64,000 nt of DNA, taken from assembly GCA_017512425.1 (NCBI GenBank), contig JAFWGI010000008.1, positions 21,884-85,883 on the forward strand, read 5' to 3'. This stretch comes from Hyphomicrobium sp. GTDB taxonomy: Bacteria; Pseudomonadota; Alphaproteobacteria; Rhizobiales; Hyphomicrobiaceae. Every line of letters starts with the position of its first letter. Within the stretch, counting starts at the first letter, position 1. Of the stretch, positions 1-9,261 are shown in pieces. The translations under genes and the position numbers were made by a program. The notes beneath the pieces are model-generated. The model was not told where the DNA came from. It searched no databases and saw only the letters and a program-made list of their open reading frames with translations.

Positions 1-892
1 CAAGTTCGACAATCCGCTGTTTTACTTTCTGCTCGTCCGGGAACAGGTAGTTGGTACCTACACCAACATCGGCTTTCAGCGGCACACCTCGTTTGCCAGT
101 GATGTAAGTCAAGCCCATGTTGGGCTTTGATATGTCCGCTCGCTCCATGATTAATTCGGCAGATGTCTTGGAACCGCGCTCAGCAGTCGCAACCCAAAGC
201 ATCTTGTTTTCAATGGTCGCGAAAAAATTCTTCGCGGCATCTGATGAACCGTCGTAGTCCGGGCATAAGCTGACAATTTTTTTGACCTCACGGAAGGCAT
301 TTGCGCCAGCCGCGCGAATCTCATCAACAATGTCGCGAAGCTCGGCAACGAGCCCTGGATCATCAGGTTCTTTCAATCGGCGCTTGTCGATTACGAACCC
401 TTTGGTTGCAAAGCGGACCAAAAGCGCCGTTGCCCATTTTCGAAACAGCACGCCTGCAGACGAGTTGATCCGGTAGCCGACGTAGAATGCGACATCAAGC
501 GCGTAATGAGTTGTATCGTATTCCTTGCCGTCTGCGGCAGTTGCGCGGAATTTCCGCGTAACTGAATCGCCTAGCTCGCCATCGCTAATGAATTTGCTGA
601 CGTGATCACCAACGTTCCGAACCGACGTTCCGAACATCTGCGCAAGCTGTTTCTGAGTAAACCACGGCTGATCACCGGAATAACGCAGTTCGTGGTGGAC
701 ACCCTTGTCGTCGACATAGACGAGGAAGCGATCTCCTGTGTCGTCCTCACTCAAATGAACGGGGCCGTCTGATGGCTCAACCGCTTTGCCGGGCAATTCG
801 GACGGCGACGTTTGTGCGAAGCGGCCAAGCGCTTCGTCAAACTCCATATCAATCTTGAGTGGCTTCTCGTACGTCCGTTTTGCTTTTGCCAT
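1..892 (-). CDS. RhuM-family protein, 3' end outside window
   Basis: Partial gene: 297 codons are open from an ATG at 892 to the window edge. Residues 138-175 carry the RhuM signature (GYRINSS, FRKWAT, KGFVIDKRRLK), and residues 77-100 (WFTQKQLAQMFGTS) look like a helix-turn-helix that recognises DNA. RhuM proteins were named from a Salmonella pathogenicity island; their biochemical role is not established. The start lies 44 bp inside the 3' end of the upstream transposase gene in another frame, so the two are probably cotranscribed, and RhuM may be a passenger of the insertion sequence. The C-terminus is not visible, so completeness cannot be judged. Family assignment is fairly secure; function is unknown. 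Confidence 0.8.
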   Translation of the reverse strand, partial: MAKAKRTYEKPLKIDMEFDEALGRFAQTSPSELPGKAVEPSDGPVHLSEDDTGDRFLVYVDDKGVHHELRYSGDQPWFTQKQLAQMFGTSVRNVGDHVSKFISDGELGDSVTRKFRATAADGKEYDTTHYALDVAFYVGYRINSSAGVLFRKWATALLVRFATKGFVIDKRRLKEPDDPGLVAELRDIVDEIRAAGANAFREVKKIVSLCPDYDGSSDAAKNFFATIENKMLWVATAERGSKTSAELIMERADISKPNMGLTYITGKRGVPLKADVGVGTNYLFPDEQKVKQRIVEL

Positions 893-1799
893 GCGTCAGC
901 GCCTTGTAAGTCAACCGGCCTTCGATCTGTGACAGGAGGTCGTCAACGCGCTCGCATTCCTCCCAATCACGACGGCTATAACGATAGCACATTTCGCCCA
1001 AATAAGCGTCCAGGTGCTTCGCCGAAATGTGGTGATGAATGCCGTACACTTGGCGCTTGAACAGGCTCCAAACGCCTTCGATGCCGTTGATATGCACCGG
1101 GCCGCGACCATATTCGCCAGCGCTGTGGCTGACCGAAAAACGCTGGTATGGGCCGTAGTCTAGGCTCTTGTAGCTGACGTGTTCGTCGGTCAGCAGAACA
1201 GTCTTGTCGGCGACGTTATCGAACACGGCACCGCGTACCGTGCGAGCCGTGACGTCCTTCACGACCCTTGCTCGGACTTCGCCGCCACGCTCAAGCATGC
1301 CAAACACGATTGTCTTTCCGGACGTGCCGCGCGCGTTCGCGATACGCTTGCTCTTGTGTTTGTTCTTTTCTTTGCCGCCGAACACGCTTTCGTCGAGTTC
1401 AACGGCCCCGGATAAAGGGGCATTAAATGACTTGGTTTTAGCGGCATGGCGCAGACGATGAAGCACGAACCACGCACTTTTCTGCGTGATTTTAAGGTCT
1501 TTGGCGAGCTGCGTAGAGGCGATGCCTTTCTTGTGCGACGTGATCAGCCAGATTGCCGCGAACCACTTCCGCAACGGCAGTTTCGTGTCCTCGAAGATCG
1601 TTCCGACTTTGATTGAGAAGCGCTGGCGGCAGTCGTGGCACTTGTGGGTGCGCTTGTCCGAGAAGTGCATGACGCGCGTTGATTTGCAGTGCGGGCAATA
1701 TGCGCCGTCACGCCAGCGGATCGCTCGCAGATGGTCGATGACCGATTGCTCGTCCGGGAAAACCTCGAAGAAATAGAGGCTGGTGATTGGCCGCTTCAT
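849..1799 (-). CDS. IS1595-family transposase
   Basis: 316 aa. The N-terminus has a zinc ribbon (CPHCKS, then CHDCRQRF), followed by a helix-turn-helix-like segment (IASTQLAKDLKITQKSAW) and an ISXO2/IS1595-type DDE domain: VELDESVFGGK supplies the first Asp, LLTDEHVSY the second, and HINGIEGVWSLFKR the HxNxIExxWS motif with the third acidic residue. Start chosen at 1799 (MKRPITSLYFF) because AGGAG sits 8 nt upstream; an in-frame extension to 1922 would run into the neighbouring divergent gene. The protein appears full length. It moves the element by cut or copy and paste. Terminal inverted repeats were not identified because the far end lies beyond position 1. Confidence 0.92.
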   Translation of the reverse strand: MKRPITSLYFFEVFPDEQSVIDHLRAIRWRDGAYCPHCKSTRVMHFSDKRTHKCHDCRQRFSIKVGTIFEDTKLPLRKWFAAIWLITSHKKGIASTQLAKDLKITQKSAWFVLHRLRHAAKTKSFNAPLSGAVELDESVFGGKEKNKHKSKRIANARGTSGKTIVFGMLERGGEVRARVVKDVTARTVRGAVFDNVADKTVLLTDEHVSYKSLDYGPYQRFSVSHSAGEYGRGPVHINGIEGVWSLFKRQVYGIHHHISAKHLDAYLGEMCYRYSRRDWEECERVDDLLSQIEGRLTYKALTHGKSKTDVREATQD

Positions 1800-1821
1800 G
1801 ATCCGCTCCTGATCTACCCGT

Positions 1822-1849
1822 AATATAGGGCAAATCGGCGGTTGGTCAA
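1822..1849 (-). promoter_or_regulatory. Probable sigma-70 promoter of the transposase
   Basis: On the minus strand a TTGACC -35 (1844-1849) and TATATT -10 (1822-1827) are separated by 16 bp. Transcription would start near 1815, just upstream of the transposase ribosome-binding site AGGAG and ATG at 1799. Both hexamers are close to consensus, which is unusual in this GC-rich window. Confidence 0.55.
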
Positions 1850-1881
1850 ACACGTATATAATTACCTGTCCAACAATTCGC

Positions 1882-1909
1882 TTGACATATAAACATATCT
1901 TTATATGTT
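1882..1909 (+). promoter_or_regulatory. Promoter and overlapping palindromic operator of the metF operon
   Basis: A perfect TTGACA -35 (1882-1887) and TATGTT -10 (1904-1909) with 16 bp spacing enclose an inverted repeat, 1885-1908, whose arms are ACATATAAA and TTTATATGT around a 6-bp centre. AT-rich palindromes of this type are known upstream of ArsR-family SahR regulators of methionine genes; the match is from memory and inferred. Occupancy would cover both promoter elements, so the gene product starting at 1916 most likely represses itself and the operon. Confidence 0.65.
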
Positions 1910-1915
1910 GTTTGA

Positions 1916-2974
1916 ATGTCAAGTCTGCCTGCCATCGCGCCGGAGGGTCACGCCTCCGAGCTTTCGACCGACGAACTCGTTGCAGCGCTGAAGGCCGCTG
2001 CCGAGCCGACGCGGCTGCGCATTCTGTTACTGCTCGCCGCGGGCGAGTTGAACGTCAAAGACCTGACGCTGATCCTCGGCCAGAGCCAGCCGCGCATCAG
2101 CCGTCATCTGAAGCTGCTCTCCGAGGCTGGCCTGGTTGAGCGTTTCCGCGAGGGGAGCTGGGTCTATTTCCACATTTCGGACCGTTCGGCCGGTGGACGC
2201 CTGGCGCTGCGTCTCGTGTCGGACGTGGCCGGTAGCGACGCCGCCTTGAAGCGGGACCGCGAACGCGCCGACGCCTTGAAGCGGGAACGCGAAACCGCGG
2301 CGCAGACGTTCTTTGAAAAGAATGCCGCCGACTGGGACAGTATGCGGACGCTGCATATTTCCGAAGAAGCGGTCGAAGCCGCGATGCGCGAGGCGCTTGG
2401 GTCGGGTCCGTTCAAGTTCTTCGTCGATCTTGGAACGGGCACCGGCCGGACGCTCGATCTGTTCGCCGATCGCTACGCCCGGGGTCTTGGCATCGACGTC
2501 AACCAGGCGATGCTCGCCTACGCCCGAGCCAAGTTGACGAAGGGCGGCCGCACTCACGCACAAGTTCGCCACGGCGATATCTACGCGTTGTCGCTCGCCG
2601 ACCGGCAGGCCGATGGCATTGTGATGCATCAGGTGCTGCACTTCCTGTCGGACCCGCAGCTTGCTATTCGTGAAGCCGCGCGCGTACTGGCGCCGGGCGG
2701 CAAACTGCTGATCGTCGATTTTGCGCCCCACGGTCTGGAATTTCTCCGTGAAGCGCAGGCGCACGAACGTCTCGGCTTTTCTCATGAGCAAGTCGCGGGC
2801 TGGCTGACGGACGCAGGTCTCACCGTTATAGGCATCCGCGATCTCGCACCGAAGCGCGGCGACGCCGCCGACAAGTTGACCGTGACGCTGTGGACCGCCG
2901 AGCGCGTCGAACGTGCGCGCGCCGCCACATCGAAACAATCGCATTCACCCGAGAACTACGAGGAGGCACGCTGA
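1916..2974 (+). CDS. ArsR-type regulator fused to a SAM-dependent methyltransferase domain
   Basis: 352 aa. Residues 20-95 form an ArsR winged helix (AAEPTRLRILLLLA, then QPRISRHLKLLSEAGLV as recognition helix). A charged linker follows (about 108-130), then a class I methyltransferase fold with motif I DLGTGTGRTL at 171-180 and an acidic GIDVN strand. This architecture regulates methionine/SAM-cycle genes in alphaproteobacteria; sensing of S-adenosylhomocysteine or SAM by the C-terminal domain is plausible but inferred. The ATG lies about 7 nt after the predicted -10 box with no Shine-Dalgarno, suggesting a leaderless message. The stop overlaps the metF start by one base. Confidence 0.85.
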   Translation: MSSLPAIAPEGHASELSTDELVAALKAAAEPTRLRILLLLAAGELNVKDLTLILGQSQPRISRHLKLLSEAGLVERFREGSWVYFHISDRSAGGRLALRLVSDVAGSDAALKRDRERADALKRERETAAQTFFEKNAADWDSMRTLHISEEAVEAAMREALGSGPFKFFVDLGTGTGRTLDLFADRYARGLGIDVNQAMLAYARAKLTKGGRTHAQVRHGDIYALSLADRQADGIVMHQVLHFLSDPQLAIREAARVLAPGGKLLIVDFAPHGLEFLREAQAHERLGFSHEQVAGWLTDAGLTVIGIRDLAPKRGDAADKLTVTLWTAERVERARAATSKQSHSPENYEEAR

Positions 2975-3900
2975 TGGCCGAAGCAAAAGAAAAGAAAAGC
3001 AGGCTGCTCGGCGCTGGCGAGATCGGCGTTTCATTCGAGTTCTTCCCGCCGAAGTCCGAAAAGATGGAGGAGCAGCTCTGGTCGTCGATCAACCGGTTGG
3101 CACCGCTCGCTCCTGAGTTTGTTTCCGTGACCTACGGGGCAGGCGGCTCGACGCGCGAACGCACCCACGCGACGGTCTCGCGGATCGTCGGTGAGACGGC
3201 ATTGCGTCCGGCGGCGCATCTGACCTGCGTCAACGCCACCAAAGAGGAAGTCGACGAGGTCGCGCGCGCTTACTGGGCCGCTGGCGTCCGCCATATCGTC
3301 GCTTTGCGCGGTGATCCGGCTGACGGCGTCGGCTCGTCCTATCAGCCGCATCCGGGCGGCTATGCAAACGCAGCAGATTTGACGGCAGGCCTCAAGAAGA
3401 TCGCCAACTTCGAGATCTCAGTCGCCGGTTATCCAGAGAAGCATCCGGAGAGCAAAACGCTTGCGACCGACATGGACAATCTCAAAGCCAAAGTCGACGC
3501 CGGCGCGGATCGCATTATCACGCAGTTCGGCTTCGACAACACGCATTACCTGCGCTTCCTCGAACGTGCGCGCGCCGCCGGCGTCTGGGTGCCGATCATC
3601 CCAGGTATCGTGCCGATCCATAACTTCCGCCAGGTCGCAGGCTTTGCGGTTCGTGCCGGAGCGACCGTTCCTGCATGGCTGGCCCGCCGGTTTGAAGGTC
3701 TTGAAGACGACGTCCAGTCGACGCATCTCGTTGCAGCTGCGGTCGCGACCGAGCAGGCGATGGACCTCGTTGATGAAGGCGTCAAGACGTTCCACTTCTA
3801 TACGCTGAACCGCGCCGATCTCGTCTATGCGATCTGCCATTTGCTTGGATTGCGTCCACTGAAAGCAGCACCGCTCGAACAGCGCCGCGCGGCGTCTTAG
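2974..3900 (+). CDS. metF: Methylenetetrahydrofolate reductase
   Basis: 308 aa, normal length for bacterial MetF. It reduces 5,10-methylene-THF to 5-methyl-THF with FAD and NAD(P)H, giving the methyl donor used by methionine synthase downstream. Family motifs are FEFFPPKS near the N-terminus, [18 protein letters not shown] and ITQFGFD. Start at 2974 is supported by AGGAGG at 2961-2966 and by the TGATG overlap with the regulator gene; an upstream in-frame extension lacks support. Cytoplasmic. Expected to be controlled by the palindrome at 1885-1908 as the second gene of the operon. Confidence 0.95.
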   Translation: MAEAKEKKSRLLGAGEIGVSFEFFPPKSEKMEEQLWSSINRLAPLAPEFVSVTYGAGGSTRERTHATVSRIVGETALRPAAHLTCVNATKEEVDEVARAYWAAGVRHIVALRGDPADGVGSSYQPHPGGYANAADLTAGLKKIANFEISVAGYPEKHPESKTLATDMDNLKAKVDAGADRIITQFGFDNTHYLRFLERARAAGVWVPIIPGIVPIHNFRQVAGFAVRAGATVPAWLARRFEGLEDDVQSTHLVAAAVATEQAMDLVDEGVKTFHFYTLNRADLVYAICHLLGLRPLKAAPLEQRRAAS

Positions 3901-4069
3901 ACGGATAGAAAACTGGAGGGCTGAACCGGGGAACTCCGGGGCGGCACGGGGGGAGACGGCGCGGGTTCTCGCGCGGCTCATGCCCTCCGAAATGTTAGTC
4001 GGCGCATCGCGCCAAAAGGTTCACGGCGGATTTACTGACGCCGTCAAAGACAAGAAACGAGGCGTTGCC
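3901..4069 (+). other. Leader before metH part 1 with GC-rich stem-loops
   Basis: 169-bp gap inside the operon. It contains a small hairpin around CCGGGGAACTCCGG (3928-3941) and a second around GCGCGGGTTCTCGCGC (about 3960-3975). No match to the SAM-II, SAH or cobalamin riboswitch consensus elements that I know could be made. It may be a processed spacer or an attenuating leader. Confidence 0.3.
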
Positions 4070-5131
4070 ATGTCGACCAAGCCGAGTGCCGCACTTCTTG
4101 AAAAGGCCGCGCGCGACCGCATCCTGATCATCGATGGTGCGATGGGCACCATGATCCAGAAGCACAAGCCGACGGAAGAAACGTATCGCGGCGCGCGCTT
4201 CAAAGATTGGCATCGCGACGTCAAGGGCAACAACGAGCTGCTGTCGCTGACGCAGCCCGAGATCATCTACGACATTCACGACCAGTATTTCGCCGCCGGC
4301 GCCGACATCGCCGAGACGAATACCTTTGGCGCGCAGGTGATCTCTCAGGCCGACTACGGCATGGAAGCGCTTGCCTACGAAATGAACGTCGAGAGCGCGC
4401 GCCTTGCACGCAAGGCCGCTGATGCCTGGACCAAGAAGACGCCGGACAAGCCGCGCTTCGTCGCTGGTGCCGTCGGCCCGACGAACCGCACGGCGTCGAT
4501 CTCGCCCGACGTCAACAATCCCGGCTTCCGCAACGTCAACTTCGACGAGCTTCGCGCCGCCTACAAGGAACAGGTCAAAGGCCTGATCGACGGCGGATCG
4601 GACATCATCATCATTGAAACGATCTTCGATACCCTGAATGCAAAAGCTGCCGGCTTCGCGACGCTTGAAGCGTTCGATGAGGCAGGGGTCGAATTGCCGG
4701 TGATGATTTCCGGCACGATCACCGACCGTTCGGGACGCACGCTCTCAGGTCAGACGGCGGAAGCCTTCTGGTATTCGATGCGTCACTTGCGTCCGTTCTC
4801 GATCGGTCTCAACTGCGCGCTGGGTGCTGAATTGATGCGGCCGTACATCGCTGAACTGGCGCATGTCGCCGACGTTCGCATCTCGGCGTATCCGAACGCC
4901 GGTCTGCCGAACGAAATGGGCGAGTACGATGAGACCGGCCACGAGATGGCGTGCAAGGTCGATGGTTGGATGGCCGACGGCCTCGTCAACATCATCGGCG
5001 GCTGCTGCGGCTCGACGCCCGATCACATCGGCCACATCGCCGAGCACGCTGCGAAATATAAGCCGCGCGCCAGTCTGCGGGTCGAACCGAAAATGCGCCT
5101 CTCAGGCCTCGAACCTTTTGTGGCGGGGTGA
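4070..5131 (+). CDS. metH: Methionine synthase, homocysteine-binding part (split MetH)
   Basis: 353 aa, equal to only the N-terminal homocysteine S-methyltransferase domain of the about 1200-aa MetH. GAMGTMIQ at 23-30 starts the barrel; the zinc that activates homocysteine would be held by the Cys of GLNCALG and the Cys pair of [11 protein letters not shown] near the C-terminus. The remaining domains are encoded at 5880-8576. Start at 4070 follows GAGG 7 nt upstream; an earlier ATG at 3980 would add a non-conserved leader. Together the two proteins should transfer the methyl group of methyl-THF through cobalamin to homocysteine. Confidence 0.92.
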   Translation: MSTKPSAALLEKAARDRILIIDGAMGTMIQKHKPTEETYRGARFKDWHRDVKGNNELLSLTQPEIIYDIHDQYFAAGADIAETNTFGAQVISQADYGMEALAYEMNVESARLARKAADAWTKKTPDKPRFVAGAVGPTNRTASISPDVNNPGFRNVNFDELRAAYKEQVKGLIDGGSDIIIIETIFDTLNAKAAGFATLEAFDEAGVELPVMISGTITDRSGRTLSGQTAEAFWYSMRHLRPFSIGLNCALGAELMRPYIAELAHVADVRISAYPNAGLPNEMGEYDETGHEMACKVDGWMADGLVNIIGGCCGSTPDHIGHIAEHAAKYKPRASLRVEPKMRLSGLEPFVAG

Positions 5132-5134
5132 GCG

Positions 5135-5836
5135 ATGAGCGCTTTGAAATTTGAAGATCAGAAATTTCCCGAGAAATCCGGGATCAACGACTATGTGCGG
5201 CTGGCGGAGCAATTCATTCCCGGCCGCCGCGCAATCTTTGCGATTACCGAAGCGGCGTTGCTGGAGCTTCTGCCGAAAGGCCAATCGCGCCTTTTAGTCG
5301 TCGGCGCGGGCGGCGGCGAGGAGATCGTCCGGCTCGGCCAGAACAATGAGGACTGGTCATTCGTCGGCGTCGATACTTTTCAGCCGATGGTCGATTTGGC
5401 GCGGCAGCGTCTCGCTGAAACGCCTGTCGGAAAGCGCAGTCAGGTTCACGCCGTCGCGATCGATAGTCTCGACGATCGGGATTTTGACGCCGCGACCTGC
5501 ATCCTGACCGCGCATTTTGTGCCCGACGACGGCGCAAAACTCTCATTCTTCGAATCCATTCGATCGCGCCTGAAGCCCGGTGCGCCGTTGGTCATCGTCG
5601 ACGGCGTCGGCGTGGTCGGAGAGGAGCAGACCGAGCTGCTGCGCCGCATATGGAAGCGACACGCTATCCTCAACGGCGTTGCCGAAGAGGCCGCCGCCGC
5701 TAACGCAGAGACCTTCAAGAAAGTGGCTGTCGTATCGGCGGATCGCGAAGAGCAGTTGTTGACGGCGGCCGGGTTCTCGCGCCTCACGCCGATCTTCCGC
5801 GGCCTTACGATCAAGGGTTGGCTCGCATTCGCATGA
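5135..5836 (+). CDS. Class I SAM-dependent methyltransferase between the metH halves
   Basis: 233 aa. Motif I is [10 protein letters not shown] near residue 55, followed by FVGVDTF as the acidic strand and ILTAHFVPD, then a long [12 protein letters not shown] strand typical of class I methyltransferases. The substrate is not recognisable. It starts 3 nt after the metH part 1 stop, so it is translated from the same message and may be coupled. Its position inside the split methionine synthase suggests a job in the SAM cycle, but that is inference. An alternative is a small-molecule methyltransferase carried along with the operon. Confidence 0.75.
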   Translation: MSALKFEDQKFPEKSGINDYVRLAEQFIPGRRAIFAITEAALLELLPKGQSRLLVVGAGGGEEIVRLGQNNEDWSFVGVDTFQPMVDLARQRLAETPVGKRSQVHAVAIDSLDDRDFDAATCILTAHFVPDDGAKLSFFESIRSRLKPGAPLVIVDGVGVVGEEQTELLRRIWKRHAILNGVAEEAAAANAETFKKVAVVSADREEQLLTAAGFSRLTPIFRGLTIKGWLAFA

Positions 5837-5879
5837 CAATTCACATCACAGCTATCGTTTCAAAATTGGAATCGACGAG

Positions 5880-8576
5880 ATGACCACAGGCAACGCAGCG
5901 CAGTCCTTCATCAACGTCGGCGAGCGCACCAACGTCACCGGCTCGGCGAAGTTTCGCAAGCTGATCGAGCAGAACGACTATCAGGCCGCGTTGTCCGTCG
6001 CGCGGCAACAAGTCGAATCCGGTGCGCAGATCATCGACGTCAACATGGACGAAGGCCTGCTCGACAGCGAGCGCGCCATGACGACGTTCCTGAACATGAT
6101 CGCGTCGGAGCCCGACATCTCGCGCGTGCCGGTCATGATCGACTCCTCGAAGTGGTCGGTCATCGAGGCGGGGCTGAAATGCGTGCAGGGCAAGGCGATC
6201 GTCAACTCGATCTCGATGAAGGAAGGCGAAGGCCAGTTCCTTGAACAGGCGCGCAAAGTGTTGCGCTACGGCGCCGCCGTCGTGGTCATGGCGTTCGACG
6301 AGCAGGGCCAGGCCGACACCATCGAACGCAAGGTCGAAATATGTTCGCGCGCCTACAAGTTGCTGACCGAGAAGGTCGGCTTCCCGCCGGAAGACATCAT
6401 CTTCGACCCGAATATCTTCGCGGTCGCGACCGGCATAGAAGAACACAACGGCTACGGCATCGCCTTCATCGAAGCGACGCGCGAGATCAAGCGCCGCTTT
6501 CCGCTGGTCCACATCTCGGGCGGCGTCTCGAACCTGTCGTTCTCGTTCCGCGGCAATGAACCAGTCCGCGAAGCCATGCACTCCGTGTTTCTCTATCACG
6601 CCATTCAGGCTGGCATGGACATGGGCATCGTCAACGCCGGGCAGCTCGCTGTCTATGACGACATCCCCGCCGACCTGCGCGAGCTCTGCGAAGACGTAAT
6701 CCTCAATCACCGCGACGACGGCACCGACCGTCTGCTCGAAGCGGCGCCGCGTTTCAAAGGCGACGGCGGCGTCAAGGCGAAAGAGAAGGATTTGTCATGG
6801 CGCGAAGGGAGCGTTGAAGAGCGCCTGTCGCACGCGCTCGTCCACGGCATTACCGACTTCATCGAAGCCGATACCGAAGAAGCCCGCCAGAAACTACCGA
6901 AGCCGCTGCATGTCATCGAAGGCCCGCTGATGGCTGGCATGAACGTGGTTGGAGACCTGTTCGGTGCGGGCAAGATGTTTCTGCCGCAGGTCGTGAAATC
7001 GGCGCGCGTGATGAAGCAGGCGGTCGCGTATTTGCAGCCTTATCTCGAAGAAGAAAAGAAAGCGTCGGGTCTCGACGCGATGCCGGCGGCCGGTAAAGTT
7101 CTGATGGCGACCGTCAAGGGCGATGTCCATGACATCGGCAAGAACATCGTCGGCGTCGTGCTCCAGTGCAACAACTACGAGGTCATCGATCTCGGCGTCA
7201 TGGTGCCTGCCGCGAAAATTCTCGAAACGGCCAAGCGCGAGAAAGTCGACATCATCGGCCTCTCCGGGCTGATCACGCCGTCGCTCGATGAAATGTGTTT
7301 CGTTGCGGCCGAGATGGAGCGCGAAGGCTTCGCGTGCCCGCTATTGATCGGCGGCGCCACGACGAGCAAGGTTCACACGGCCGTCAAGATCAACCCGAAC
7401 TATCACAGAGGCCAGGCGGTTTACGTGCTTGATGCGAGCCGCGCTGTCGGCGTCGTTTCTAATCTGCTGTCGCAAACCGAGCGCACGCCCTACATCGACA
7501 ACATCAAAACCGAGTACGCCAAGGTCCGCACTGCGCATCTGGCAAACGAACTGAAGAAGCAGCGCATCACGTTGGCCGACGCGCGCAAGAACAAGTTCGC
7601 AATCGACTGGTCTGCCTACAAGCCCGTGAAGCCAAGCTTCCTTGGAACGCGCGCGTTCAACAATTTCGATCTCGCGAGCCTTGTGCCGTACATCGACTGG
7701 ACGCCTTTCTTCCAGACGTGGGAACTCGCGGGTCGCTATCCGCAAATCTTGACTGACAACAAGGTTGGTGCCGAGGCGAAGAAGCTGTTCGACGACGCGC
7801 AGACGCTTTTGAAACGCATCGTTGCCGAGAAGTGGGTCACGGCATCCGGCGTCGTCGGCTTCTGGCCAGCCAACAGCGACGGCGATGACATCGAAATCTA
7901 TTCCGGCGAACCGCGTCATTCGAAGATCGCGACATTGCACACACTGCGTCAGCAGATCGCGCGCGATCCATCGCGCGACCGCGCTCACACCGCGCTCGCC
8001 GATTTCATTGCGCCGAAGGATAGTGGCGTGGCTGACTACGTCGGCGGCTTTGCCGTCACGACGGGTCACGGCGAAGACGAGGCGATCGAAAAGCACATCG
8101 CGAAGACCGACGACTACAACCGCATCATGGCGAAGGCGCTATGCGACCGCTTAGCTGAAGCGTTTGCCGAAGCCATGCACGCCAAAGTCCGCCGCGAGCT
8201 TTGGGGCTATGCGAAGGGCGAGCAGCTGACCAACGACGACCTGATCCTCGAAAAGTACCAGGGCATCCGTCCCGCACCCGGCTATCCGGCGCAGCCCGAC
8301 CACACCGAAAAGCAGACGCTGTGGACGCTGATGGATGTCGAGGCGAAATCCGGCATCACGCTGACCGAAAGCTTCGCAATGTGGCCAGGTGCAGCGGTCT
8401 CGGGCCTCTATTTCTCGCATCCCGACAGCCACTACTTCGGCGTCGGCAAGGTCGAGCGCGATCAGGTCGAGGACTACGCACGTCGTAAGGGGTGGACGAT
8501 CGAGCAGTGCGAGCGTTGGTTGGCGCCGGTGCTCAACTACGACCGCGGCACGCAGGCAACGATCGCGGCCGCATGA
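5880..8576 (+). CDS. metH: Methionine synthase, folate, cobalamin and activation parts (split MetH)
   Basis: 898 aa. Residues 1-270 are a pterin-binding barrel ([27 protein letters not shown]), about 300-400 the cobalamin cap, and 405-560 the Rossmann B12 domain with [10 protein letters not shown], whose His (about 416) is the lower cobalt ligand. Residues 600-898 are the SAM-dependent reactivation domain with [12 protein letters not shown] near 796 and [10 protein letters not shown]. The homocysteine domain is absent here and encoded at 4070-5131. Enzyme activity should need both proteins. The ATG at 5880 directly begins the conserved fold; a clear Shine-Dalgarno is lacking. Confidence 0.95.
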   Translation: MTTGNAAQSFINVGERTNVTGSAKFRKLIEQNDYQAALSVARQQVESGAQIIDVNMDEGLLDSERAMTTFLNMIASEPDISRVPVMIDSSKWSVIEAGLKCVQGKAIVNSISMKEGEGQFLEQARKVLRYGAAVVVMAFDEQGQADTIERKVEICSRAYKLLTEKVGFPPEDIIFDPNIFAVATGIEEHNGYGIAFIEATREIKRRFPLVHISGGVSNLSFSFRGNEPVREAMHSVFLYHAIQAGMDMGIVNAGQLAVYDDIPADLRELCEDVILNHRDDGTDRLLEAAPRFKGDGGVKAKEKDLSWREGSVEERLSHALVHGITDFIEADTEEARQKLPKPLHVIEGPLMAGMNVVGDLFGAGKMFLPQVVKSARVMKQAVAYLQPYLEEEKKASGLDAMPAAGKVLMATVKGDVHDIGKNIVGVVLQCNNYEVIDLGVMVPAAKILETAKREKVDIIGLSGLITPSLDEMCFVAAEMEREGFACPLLIGGATTSKVHTAVKINPNYHRGQAVYVLDASRAVGVVSNLLSQTERTPYIDNIKTEYAKVRTAHLANELKKQRITLADARKNKFAIDWSAYKPVKPSFLGTRAFNNFDLASLVPYIDWTPFFQTWELAGRYPQILTDNKVGAEAKKLFDDAQTLLKRIVAEKWVTASGVVGFWPANSDGDDIEIYSGEPRHSKIATLHTLRQQIARDPSRDRAHTALADFIAPKDSGVADYVGGFAVTTGHGEDEAIEKHIAKTDDYNRIMAKALCDRLAEAFAEAMHAKVRRELWGYAKGEQLTNDDLILEKYQGIRPAPGYPAQPDHTEKQTLWTLMDVEAKSGITLTESFAMWPGAAVSGLYFSHPDSHYFGVGKVERDQVEDYARRKGWTIEQCERWLAPVLNYDRGTQATIAAA

Positions 8577-8673
8577 AGCGCGGCGCCGAAAAACTTATCG
8601 TCAGCCGCAGCATGCAACGTTAGGCTAGTTGCGAGCGTTACCAAAATAGAACCGCTCTCAATGGGGGACTGAC

Positions 8674-9015
8674 ATGCTCGGAAAACTGATCCTGCTTTTA
8701 CTGCAAATTGCCGTCGCTTGGCTTGTCGCGCCGGTTTTATACCGTGCGTTGCCGGGCACTGGCTTTGAACTGCTCGTATATGCCGTTCTGTTCGCGATCA
8801 TCGTGTTTTTGACCGGTGTCCTCGGCGCGCAAGTCTTGCAAGGCGTTGGCGGACCATCGAGTGCCACATTGTCCGCAGCGCTGATCCTGGCGTTGATCGT
8901 AGCGGCTGTGTTGACATTCATTCCGGGTCTGGTGCCGAACATTCCGAACGTGTCGTTCACAAATCTCGGCCTTGTGCTCGCTGGTGCCATCATCGGCTAT
9001 TGGATCAAGCGCTAA
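8674..9015 (+). CDS. Small integral membrane protein, unknown function
   Basis: 113 aa, nearly all hydrophobic, with about four predicted membrane helices (3-22, 32-50, 68-84 and 95-111). No catalytic motif is visible and I do not recognise the family. ATG at 8674 follows GGGGGAC. It lies downstream of the metH operon after a 97-bp gap, so it may be read by its own promoter. Confidence 0.65.
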   Translation: MLGKLILLLLQIAVAWLVAPVLYRALPGTGFELLVYAVLFAIIVFLTGVLGAQVLQGVGGPSSATLSAALILALIVAAVLTFIPGLVPNIPNVSFTNLGLVLAGAIIGYWIKR

Positions 9016-9033
9016 ACGCTCCGCACCTACGCA

Positions 9034-9072
9034 TAAAAAACGAGGCGCGATGCCTTCCGGCGTCGCGCCCTC
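9034..9072 (-). terminator. Rho-independent terminator, minus strand
   Basis: Stem GAGGCGCGA (9042-9050) pairs with TCGCGCC-CTC (9063-9072, one bulged C). Read on the minus strand it is followed by TTTTTT (9035-9040). It ends the transcript of the small ORF at 9178-9261 rather than that of the plus-strand membrane gene. Confidence 0.7.
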
Positions 9073-9177
9073 GCGTTCAGACTACGCAATACATTTAAAA
9101 TAGCTGCCCGTCTCGTTGGCCCCTTGGAGCGGTGTGCGCGGGCAGTGCTTCCCTAGTGTGCAGATGCGACAACGGTA

Positions 9178-9261
9178 TTACACGGCACCGAGAACGATGG
9201 CCGTGACAAATCCGAAAGACAGAAGCGTTGCGACGACATTCAGTCTCATCAAGATTGCCAT
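9178..9261 (-). CDS. 27-residue hydrophobic small protein
   Basis: Short ORF beginning MAILMRLNVVATLL and continuing as one membrane helix to a TAA stop. It has two charged or polar residues at the N-terminus then an unbroken hydrophobic stretch, like a single-span small membrane protein. A minus-strand terminator lies about 105 nt downstream, implying a dedicated short transcript. Tiny proteins of this look exist in Hyphomicrobiales annotations, as I recall. The upstream region has only a weak GAGAG ribosome site. No function can be given. Confidence 0.45.
   Translation of the reverse strand: MAILMRLNVVATLLSFGFVTAIVLGAV

Larger units (their letters stand above)
849..1860 (-). mobile_element. 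IS1595-family insertion element, one end only
   Basis: Transposase, its promoter and the upstream terminus lie here; the element probably continues through the RhuM gene past position 1. The upstream boundary is put between the transposase promoter (ends 1849) and the TTGACA of the metF-operon promoter (1882). No inverted repeat or target duplication could be paired within the window, so this boundary is an estimate. Confidence 0.5.

Noticed and set aside
1800..1922. Extended transposase start at 1922
   Set aside because: It would cover the divergent promoter and operator, and the extra residues are not transposase-like; MKRPITS at 1799 has a good ribosome site.
3901..4069. SAM-II, SAH or cobalamin riboswitch before metH
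   Set aside because: None of the conserved elements I know of for these classes could be placed.
5841..6710. Long minus-strand open frames antisense to metH part 2 and similar shadows elsewhere
   Set aside because: His/Asp/Arg-rich composition caused by GC-rich codon bias on the opposite strand; the real genes are well-known families on the other strand.
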